Shown piece after piece: positions 44,052 to 49,929 of a stretch of DNA of 64,000 nt. The notes under the pieces were generated by a model, which saw only the letters and a list, made by a program, of their open reading frames with translations, was not told where the DNA came from and made no database searches. Positions within the stretch are counted from its first letter, which is position 1. Each line of letters begins with the position of its first letter. The position numbers were made by a program, and so were the translations under genes. This DNA comes from a virus, in the IMG/VR virus record IMGVR_UViG_3300012147_000007, positions 53,230-117,229 of that record; one strand, 5' to 3'.

Positions 44052-44411
44052 TTAGATTTGAGGGCTCGTTTGTGACTGACCATCAGTTTGAGTTTGTATC
44101 TGACTTTGCATTTGAGAAAACTTGACAGCATTTATTTCTGACTGCTTAGACATATCAAGCTCTTTCTTTTTCATTTCAAGCCTATCTTTTACAACTTTAG
44201 CCTGAGCAACTCTCGCATCTCTCTCGTCTCTTGGTAATCCAGAAACTCTTGAGTCAGCTTCTCTATATTTAAGTTCAATCTCAAGGTCTTTAATATATTC
44301 CTCATCAGATTTAATCATATCCTGACTTAGTTGCATTGGGTCTTCTTCCCCTATTTCCATCATAACCTTGTAGACTTCCTCTTTGATTATTTCTCTTAGT
44401 TGCTTATTCAT
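44052..44411 (-). CDS. tagged hypothetical protein (119 aa)
   Basis: MNKQLREIIKEEVYKVMMEI is a textbook example of the shared tag, with an M-M-E/I site. The rest is one long charged helix (coiled coil) ending in a Gln/Ser/Thr-rich tail. Overlaps the endonuclease gene upstream by 8 nt. Possibly a scaffold or internal head protein. Confidence 0.65.
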   Translation of the reverse strand: MNKQLREIIKEEVYKVMMEIGEEDPMQLSQDMIKSDEEYIKDLEIELKYREADSRVSGLPRDERDARVAQAKVVKDRLEMKKKELDMSKQSEINAVKFSQMQSQIQTQTDGQSQTSPQI

Positions 44412-44883
44412 CTTTCAATAATTTTTTAAATCTCTTCCTTTGTGTTTTGTAATCATTATTAAGGTCATGCTCCCACACTCTCTCAATACTAAAACCATTT
44501 CCCTTTGCAAGTACGTCTTTAAACTTGTCGTTCTTTACGTTTCTAATTTGCATTTTATTCAAATCCTTTGACTCGTATATTAATGGGTTTGCGTGATAAT
44601 AATCCCCATCAACCTCAACCATCATATTCTTTGATGGTATGTAAAAGTCATATATCTTGTTTCCAAGAACTTTTTGTGTTTCAAATTTAATGTCAAGCTC
44701 TTCCATCATATCAGAAAAAATTCTCTCAGGAGCCGTCATTTTATTTGCCATTTTCTTGGCTTGTGACTCCAGTTTCTTTTTTTTCATCAACTTAGCAGCT
44801 TCAGGGCTTGCTTCCCTTCTGGCTTTTGCCATCGCCTTCTTGACCATTTGAGCATATGTCAACTTCTTTCTTTTCTTAGCCAT
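44404..44883 (-). CDS. Vsr-like endonuclease
   Basis: 159 residues. Basic N-terminal half (Lys/Ala-rich helix), then a Vsr-like nuclease: APERIFSDMMEEL, KIYDFYIPSKNMMVEVDGDYYH (Asp, Glu and His of the fold) and FSIERVWEHDL. Similar in core to the dnaE-inserted endonuclease at 52249-53328. It overlaps genes on both sides (TAATG at 44883), with no element of its own. It may be a homing enzyme or a domesticated nuclease. Confidence 0.75.
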   Translation of the reverse strand: MAKKRKKLTYAQMVKKAMAKARREASPEAAKLMKKKKLESQAKKMANKMTAPERIFSDMMEELDIKFETQKVLGNKIYDFYIPSKNMMVEVDGDYYHANPLIYESKDLNKMQIRNVKNDKFKDVLAKGNGFSIERVWEHDLNNDYKTQRKRFKKLLKDE

Positions 44884-45677
44884 TAAGCAAATCCTAATTT
44901 AGGAAGTATATTGCCTATATTTGCAAGACTAAACTCTCCAAGCTCTGCGCCTTTTGCTCCTGTTAAAATACCTGGGTGCGCCAATCCGCCTGCGAACATA
45001 ATAGCAACTCCTCCCATGAAAATACCATTTGCAGCCTTGTGAATTTGCGCCTTGTCAGCATTAGGCATAAATGGAGCAATAGCCTTTTCTATAATAGCAA
45101 TATACTTGTGATGTATTTTTTCTCCAGCCTTTGCTGTTTTTCCACCCCACTTCTGAAGCCACTGTGAATTCATTTTCTTCCCTGTCCATTCTGCAGCTTT
45201 TCCGCCATACTTTAAGATAGCTGGAACTGCCATAGCTAAACCAAGAATACCACCTTCATTTAGGTCTTCTTCATTTAACCCTTCTCCTATTGCTCCCATG
45301 AACATAGACTCATTGAATGTTATTTCACTAATCATTCCTTCTTGAATTGGTTGAGCCCCAGTTTGTGCTGGCTGCGCTTGAGCATTGTTGTCATAAACGC
45401 CTGGAGCATCCAATGCACCATCCTTATCTCCTCCAGATTTTGCAAACTTAGCAAGAACAGAAGGAAGACCTTGTACTAACTTAGCCATTGCCTGGTCCAT
45501 AGTTGCATCAATGTTTTGACCTATCTTTTGGTCTCTCTGTGGGTCTACAGCAGGTTTTTGAGCTTGCGCAGGCGCAGCGGGTGCTGCAGGAGCAACCTGT
45601 GCTTCATTAATTTTTGATTCTAATAAAGTTTTCATTTTATTAAAAGATTCCTCTACTATTTTCTTTTTATTATTCAT
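44883..45677 (-). CDS. tagged protein with hydrophobic C-terminal half
   Basis: 264 residues from the ATG at 45677; an upstream in-frame start at 45719 is rejected because TATTTATA lies between the two. The tag (MNNKKKIVEESFNKMKTLL, ending KINE/AQ) has a clear I-N-E/A site followed by an Ala/Pro/Gln linker. The C-terminal half has Gly/Ala-rich hydrophobic segments (LGLAMAVPAILKYGG; IFMGGVAIMFAGGLA). A packaged protein that later enters membranes is a possible reading. Confidence 0.7.
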   Translation of the reverse strand: MNNKKKIVEESFNKMKTLLESKINEAQVAPAAPAAPAQAQKPAVDPQRDQKIGQNIDATMDQAMAKLVQGLPSVLAKFAKSGGDKDGALDAPGVYDNNAQAQPAQTGAQPIQEGMISEITFNESMFMGAIGEGLNEEDLNEGGILGLAMAVPAILKYGGKAAEWTGKKMNSQWLQKWGGKTAKAGEKIHHKYIAIIEKAIAPFMPNADKAQIHKAANGIFMGGVAIMFAGGLAHPGILTGAKGAELGEFSLANIGNILPKLGFA

Positions 45678-45691
45678 GCGTATAACTTTAT

Positions 45692-45699
45692 TATAAATA
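45692..45699 (-). promoter_or_regulatory. TATTTATA element before tagged gene 44883-45677
   Basis: Exact 8-mer, 14 nt before the ATG at 45677; decides that start over the upstream one. Confidence 0.6.
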
Positions 45700-45797
45700 T
45701 GAAATAAAAAGGTGTTCAATTACTAAAAAACGTATTTTATGCAAAAAAAAACCATATTTACATAAAAGGAACAAAACTCTTTAAACACAACAGCACA

Positions 45798-45974
45798 ATG
45801 GAAATAATGGACACAGATTTTGATGATAATGCAAAATTAATCATAAAAGAATTGACTGAGGCTAACGAAAACTTTGAAAAAGTTATCAAAAAATTACAAC
45901 AGGCCAGAAACAAATTTATAAAAAAACACGAACCCATAGAAGCCTTAAAAACAAGTATTAAAAACAAAAGCTAA
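45798..45974 (+). CDS. small acidic coiled-coil protein (58 aa)
   Basis: Short ORF from ATG 45798 (MEIMDTDFDDNAKLIIKEL) to TAA at 45972-45974. Entirely helical and charged. Its stop overlaps the ATG of the PAS gene (TAATG), which strongly supports translation. First gene of a three-gene plus-strand operon. Function unknown; it may bind the PAS protein or the membrane coiled coil. Confidence 0.65.
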   Translation: MEIMDTDFDDNAKLIIKELTEANENFEKVIKKLQQARNKFIKKHEPIEALKTSIKNKS

Positions 45975-46498
45975 TGAATTCTGATGAAAATAAAGACATA
46001 AAAGGAAAATTAGACAGCGGACTAAATAGCCCAAAAAGCCTGAAAGCTTTAACTGAAAAACTAAACAACAGAGATAAAGATTTAGAAGAAGAAAGAGAAG
46101 TTTATAAATTCTTAGCAGAAAATTCTAACGATGGCTATTGGGACTGGAAAATGGATAAAGACATACCTTTTGAAGAGCAATATGAATATATGTCTCCAAG
46201 ATTTTGGGAAATATTTGGATACTCGCCAGAAGAAAAAGAACACAAAGTTAAAGCGTGGATGGACATGATTAACAAAGAAGATGGAGAGGCTGCTGTAGAA
46301 AATCTTAATAAGCACATAAAATCAAAAGGAAAAACGCCTTATAAACAAACAGTAAGGTACACACATAAAGACGGAAGTACGGTTTGGGTACTTTGCAAGG
46401 GAGCGGTTGTAAAATGGAACGAAGATGGTAGTGCATCAAGAATGATTGGCACTCACACTGACGTTACTGAAATAATGAATTCAAAAAACAATAAGTAA
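45974..46498 (+). CDS. stand-alone PAS-domain protein
   Basis: 174 residues. A helical N-terminus (1-45) precedes one PAS_3-type fold: NSNDGYWDWKMD, YMSPRFWEIFGYSPEE, VKAWMDMINKED, and a C-terminal TVRYTHKDGSTVWVLCKGAV ... GTHTDVTE. No kinase, cyclase or DNA-binding domain is attached, so it could only act by binding a partner. Coupled on both sides by TAATG to the 58-residue gene and the tail-anchored gene. A host-like sensory module in a phage; possible horizontal gain from Bacteroidota, rich in PAS kinases. Confidence 0.85.
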   Translation: MNSDENKDIKGKLDSGLNSPKSLKALTEKLNNRDKDLEEEREVYKFLAENSNDGYWDWKMDKDIPFEEQYEYMSPRFWEIFGYSPEEKEHKVKAWMDMINKEDGEAAVENLNKHIKSKGKTPYKQTVRYTHKDGSTVWVLCKGAVVKWNEDGSASRMIGTHTDVTEIMNSKNNK

Positions 46499-46926
46499 TG
46501 GCAGAAAAAGATGAAAACCAAGGGTGGAAAGAATGGTCTAACCACGTCCTTAAAGAACTTGAGCGTTTGAATAGCAACTATGAAAACCTTAAAGATGAAG
46601 TTATTAAAACAAATCAAGAATTAGTTAAGACTTCTGGAATGAGGTACGCTCTTAATGAACTTAAAGAATGGAAGAAGGATGTCGAAAAAGTTGTTAATGA
46701 GACAGACCTCAAGGAAATGAAAAAAAGTGTTGCAGAAATTAAGACAAACACAGAAAATATTGAGAAAAATAAAGGCAAAATAACAGAAGTTGACAAAGAA
46801 AAAGATGCCAACAAAAAAGACATTGATGACCTTAGAACTTTTAAAACAAAAGTAGTTACGGCTGGAGTCATTTCTTTTTTCATTCTAACTACAGCAATTA
46901 CTATTCTTGGTTGGTATCTGTCTTAG
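46498..46926 (+). CDS. tail-anchored coiled-coil membrane protein
   Basis: 142 residues: long charged coiled coil (about 5-115) and a single C-terminal membrane helix (VVTAGVISFFILTTAITILGW). The layout resembles XhlA-type haemolysin/holin-associated proteins, but sequence similarity cannot be judged. Last gene of the PAS operon. Its end overlaps the convergent RNase H gene by 26 nt. Possible roles: holin partner, membrane anchor for the PAS protein, or exclusion. Confidence 0.65.
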   Translation: MAEKDENQGWKEWSNHVLKELERLNSNYENLKDEVIKTNQELVKTSGMRYALNELKEWKKDVEKVVNETDLKEMKKSVAEIKTNTENIEKNKGKITEVDKEKDANKKDIDDLRTFKTKVVTAGVISFFILTTAITILGWYLS

Positions 46927-47383
46927 AAGCTTTTTTAGCCATACCATCAACCATTCTTATGAATTTTGTAGTATTGCGTTTTACATGAAAGAAATTGACT
47001 GTATGGTTTTCAACCACTTCAATTAATCTTTCCCAAGCCTGTTGATTTTCTACAGGTTTTTTTTTGTTGTTAAGCCACCCGTTAGCTACCCATTTATCAT
47101 ACCACCTATCCTTCAGGCAATTTATAACATAAGCACTGTCTGAGTAAAGATTTATCATTTCACTGCCTTTTCCATTCAGAGCCTCAAACGCTTGAGCTAC
47201 AGCAATTATTTCCATTTCTTGATTTGTTGTTCCTGCAACGTGCCCAGAACCTTGAAGTGTTATCTCCATATTTTTGCCTGGTTCATTTTCTAAAATTAGA
47301 AAAGCCCATCCACCTTTTCCTTCTGCAGTTCCATCTTCTTGCCTGTTATTGTCTTTGCAGGCTCCATCTGTGTATATATTCAT
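46901..47383 (-). CDS. rnhA: ribonuclease H type 1
   Basis: 160 residues. Seen: IYTDGACKDN (first Asp), TNQEMEIIA (Glu), NLYSDSAYVINCL (Asp), and VDGMAKKA (last Asp), plus the WYDKW...GW handle. Degrades RNA in RNA-DNA hybrids, for primer removal alongside the 5'-nuclease. Its ATG overlaps the stop of the gene upstream (ATGA). Confidence 0.93.
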   Translation of the reverse strand: MNIYTDGACKDNNRQEDGTAEGKGGWAFLILENEPGKNMEITLQGSGHVAGTTNQEMEIIAVAQAFEALNGKGSEMINLYSDSAYVINCLKDRWYDKWVANGWLNNKKKPVENQQAWERLIEVVENHTVNFFHVKRNTTKFIRMVDGMAKKASKTDTNQE

Positions 47384-47766
47384 TTTCTGTATTTTTCAAA
47401 AGGTTTAACTGGTTTTAAATCTTCTCCTATCGTTTTCGCCTTTACATTCTTAACAGCTGGCAATTTTATTTCTGACCAATCAATTGGCTTATGCTCCAAT
47501 TTAGGCATCTCTACAAAAACACCATCTTTAAGCTCATAATCGTTTCCGCCAATTACCCAACAGCTTTCATAATCAGTTGCCTGAACCCCGCTCTTAGTTA
47601 CATATTTTAAAAACCAACCATGAACAAAATCATGACCTGAGCCAATTTCATACAAATCCTCTCCTTTAAATTTAAAGTCAGATTTTTTGTCTTCTGTAAG
47701 ATTTGAAATTGTTTCTTCTAACTCTTTTTTTAAATCTTCTCCTGTTACATGAACAAGTTCGAACAA
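47380..47766 (-). CDS. hypothetical protein with TTG start or 5' frameshift
   Basis: 128 residues from a TTG at 47766 (FELVHVTGEDLKKEL). No ATG precedes it in frame, but an ATG at 47783 in another frame gives MSKKK; one added A in the A7 run at 47771-47777 would join them. Later regions include HDFVHGWFLKYV and SCWVIGGNDYEL. Function unknown. The gene lies just after an HNH endonuclease gene. Confidence 0.55.
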   Translation of the reverse strand: MFELVHVTGEDLKKELEETISNLTEDKKSDFKFKGEDLYEIGSGHDFVHGWFLKYVTKSGVQATDYESCWVIGGNDYELKDGVFVEMPKLEHKPIDWSEIKLPAVKNVKAKTIGEDLKPVKPFEKYRK

Positions 47767-47788
47767 ACCCTTTTTTTACTCATCTTAT

Positions 47789-48391
47789 TTATCTATTTGA
47801 TGGTACATAATTTTCATTTATAGTACCATCGTCATTTAACTTACAATGCACTACTCCGTGGCAATTTGAACAAAGTAAAATACATTTATTTAATTCAGGC
47901 AATAAATTAATCCAAGATTTTTTTCTCATCTTATTCCAATTCATTTCTTTTTCTTCTGGCTTTTCGTGGTGAAATTCAAAACTTGCATAATGTCCTTTAA
48001 ACCCACAATCTACACAACGCCCACCCAAATGCTCTATTGCCCTTTTTTTAAAAACCCTTGCTCTTTCAATATCGTGCTTTCCACTACAGTCTCTACATCT
48101 ACCATAGACTTTCAAACTATTGGGTGAAAAATCATCCTTTATTCTATATGTCTCACAATCATAACACCATTGATGCTCATCTGGACATTCTCCTCTTTTT
48201 TCTAAATTTTCTCTATACTCTAAAATCTTCTTAGCGTGCTCTGGATTTTCCTTTTTAATTCTATTTAATCTCCTCTCTTTCTCTGCTAATCTAAAACACA
48301 CTTTACAATCCAACCTCCAACTTCTATTATGCTTATGATACTCTTCTAAATCCTTTACCTCATTACAAGTTCTGCATTTTCTTTCTTCCAT
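47789..48391 (-). CDS. HNH endonuclease with zinc-finger N-terminus
   Basis: 200 residues. Three Cys-rich knuckles (CRTCNEVKDL; CYDCETYRIKDDF; CVDCGFKG) and an HNH core: SFEFHHEKPEEK, then NKCILLCSNCHGVVH. Likely a homing endonuclease. TATTTATA ends 8 nt before the ATG, and an inverted repeat (48378-48415) spans promoter and start. Confidence 0.85.
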   Translation of the reverse strand: MEERKCRTCNEVKDLEEYHKHNRSWRLDCKVCFRLAEKERRLNRIKKENPEHAKKILEYRENLEKRGECPDEHQWCYDCETYRIKDDFSPNSLKVYGRCRDCSGKHDIERARVFKKRAIEHLGGRCVDCGFKGHYASFEFHHEKPEEKEMNWNKMRKKSWINLLPELNKCILLCSNCHGVVHCKLNDDGTINENYVPSNR

Positions 48392-48415
48392 TTTTTATTT
48401 ATAAATAGAAAGAAA
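48378..48415 (-). promoter_or_regulatory. inverted repeat spanning TATTTATA and start of HNH gene
   Basis: Eight-bp arms (TTTCTTTC / GAAAGAAA on the coding strand). The 22-nt loop holds TATTTATA (48400-48407) and the ATG (48389-48391), so a read-through RNA could mask the start. Confidence 0.45.
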
Positions 48416-48447
48416 TATGTTTTACCATAGTTTGTTTGATAACAGGC

Positions 48448-48879
48448 TTATTCACCCTTTTCTAAAAATGATATATCAAGAGTCCATTTTTTCTTACTTC
48501 TTTCTTCCCAAATATTAAACACTTCCTCAATATAATCATCTGCCTGCTTATCAGTTAAACAATTTATTTTCATCATATGTGCTTTAATTTCTTTTTCTTT
48601 TCCAGAAATTCTTGCATATCCAAAATGCTTTGTAGAATGACAATTTGGACAAAGCGCAATTAATCCCTTAAGAGTCTGCTCACAAGACTCATCATCATAA
48701 TTCCAAATTTCGTGACACTCCACGGGATGCTTCGGGCCCTTACCGCTGCAAACTTCACATTTATATTCTGCTTTCTTATAGCAGTCTTTTCTAAGGACAT
48801 CCCACTCTGCTTGTGATACATTGGAGCGCACGTTATTATAAAAAGAAGATGCAGGCACAAGTTCTATAGTTAAAATCAT
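48448..48879 (-). CDS. HNH-family protein with rebuilt N-terminus
   Basis: 143 residues from the ATG at 48879. Typical bacterial and phage HNH family: IELVP...NVRSNVSQAEWD, CEVCSGKGPKHPVECHEIW, LIALCPNCHSTKH, and WTLDISFLEK at the end. The first 16 codons (MILTIELVPASSFYNN) differ in DNA from, but parallel, a stub (MKLTIELVPQTAWFKN) that lies beyond the inserted LAGLIDADG gene. The stub's TAW matches the usual family start better than ASS does. Confidence 0.88.
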   Translation of the reverse strand: MILTIELVPASSFYNNVRSNVSQAEWDVLRKDCYKKAEYKCEVCSGKGPKHPVECHEIWNYDDESCEQTLKGLIALCPNCHSTKHFGYARISGKEKEIKAHMMKINCLTDKQADDYIEEVFNIWEERSKKKWTLDISFLEKGE

Positions 48880-48881
48880 AA

Positions 48882-49850
48882 TCAATTAAATTTATCCCAT
48901 TTATGTGTACAAATAAACTTATTTTCCTTAATAAATCCAATTAAATAATCAATAACAATTGGATTATATATTCTAAGTCTAAAATAGGAATCTTTTTGTT
49001 TTAAAGCTTTTTTACTCAAAGTTACATTAAAAATATCTTCTAAGCGTTTTATCCAATATTTTAATATTAACTTCCAATTTTCATGAGAAGTAATAGTTAT
49101 ACATCTCGAATTTTTCTTGCTTAAATATAAACTACCATCTCCATCAATGAATCCTATTAAAAAACTTAAAAAATTTTCATCTGACATTTTATTAAAAACA
49201 CTCAAAGAAGGCGGGAAATATGTTTTAGTTTTTTCTCCCTTTTTATAATTTATATCATACTTTTTATTTATCAAAGGAATTACTTTTGAATCTTTTAAAT
49301 AACATATAGCGCTCCCATTACTAACTGTATCAACTCCTAATATATTTACTTTTTTCACTTCATCGTATAGTTTAATATTTTTACAACCAATATAATTAGC
49401 AAAACCAATAACAACTTCCTTATTTTTCATACACTGATTCAGTTGTATCTTTTTATTTGTAAAATATCCATCAGCAAATAATAGACCTATGTAATAATAT
49501 GTTTTAACACTCTCATTCAATAGAATTTCAACATTAGAGTCTCTCATTGTTGAATATTGGTATTCTGCTCTTTTTAATTTTAATTTTTTAGCTTTTGCTA
49601 AAATAGAGCTCCAACTTCTGTTTTCCAAAAGTTTCAATAATTTTTCAGAAGAAGAGTTTGAATAGTATTTTATTATAATATTCTCTTCCATTTCTGACCA
49701 TAAATTTTCTTCTGTTATTCCAAGTGCTTTTTTTCTATTTTTTACAGAGGGAATTGTTCTTCCAACTAATTCAGCTAAATACTTAATTGGAGATTCTATA
49801 TTGTTTTTTAAAATAAAATCCTCCTGCTCTGTCCATCTTTTGTTTTTCAT
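48882..49850 (-). CDS. LAGLIDADG homing endonuclease with SANT/Myb-like N-terminus
   Basis: 322 residues. Two helix-turn-helix (SANT-like) modules at about 1-90 (RWTEQEDFILKNN; LWSEMEENIIIKYY). Two LAGLIDADG helices: YYIGLLFADGYF (about 117) and FLIGFIDGDGSLY (about 228), each with its catalytic Asp. It is free-standing, not within an intron or intein, and sits in the 5' end of the HNH gene. TATTTATA lies 16 nt before the ATG inside a 9-bp inverted repeat. Confidence 0.92.
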   Translation of the reverse strand: MKNKRWTEQEDFILKNNIESPIKYLAELVGRTIPSVKNRKKALGITEENLWSEMEENIIIKYYSNSSSEKLLKLLENRSWSSILAKAKKLKLKRAEYQYSTMRDSNVEILLNESVKTYYYIGLLFADGYFTNKKIQLNQCMKNKEVVIGFANYIGCKNIKLYDEVKKVNILGVDTVSNGSAICYLKDSKVIPLINKKYDINYKKGEKTKTYFPPSLSVFNKMSDENFLSFLIGFIDGDGSLYLSKKNSRCITITSHENWKLILKYWIKRLEDIFNVTLSKKALKQKDSYFRLRIYNPIVIDYLIGFIKENKFICTHKWDKFN

Positions 49851-49851
49851 A

Positions 49852-49929
49852 TTACATGTATTTTATTATAAATACATGAAAATTTTTAAACCAAGCCGTC
49901 TGTGGTACTAATTCAATTGTTAGCTTCAT
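49852..49929 (-). pseudogene. truncated 5' end of the HNH gene
   Basis: 25-codon ORF starting MKLTIELVPQTAWFKN, whose first 16 residues match the HNH gene's start; it then runs into the promoter of the LAGLIDADG gene. The ATG lies inside the end of the dnaE C-terminal gene, as expected if the HNH gene once followed dnaE directly. It marks the endonuclease insertion point. Confidence 0.8.
49855..49878 (-). promoter_or_regulatory. inverted repeat enclosing TATTTATA before LAGLIDADG gene
   Basis: Nine-bp perfect arms CATGTATTT / AAATACATG with a 6-nt loop; TATTTATA at 49867-49874 overlaps the upstream arm. The ATG follows 4 nt after the inner arm. Confidence 0.6.

Noticed and set aside
44404-44883. 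Vsr-like gene as a further rebuilt-start insertion
   Set aside because: Genes on both sides are complete, no stub is present, and it lacks a TATTTATA element of its own.
48392-48447. MVKHISFYL mini-ORF before the HNH gene as another endonuclease-made stub
   Set aside because: Only nine residues and no convincing match to the start of the downstream gene at 47380-47766.
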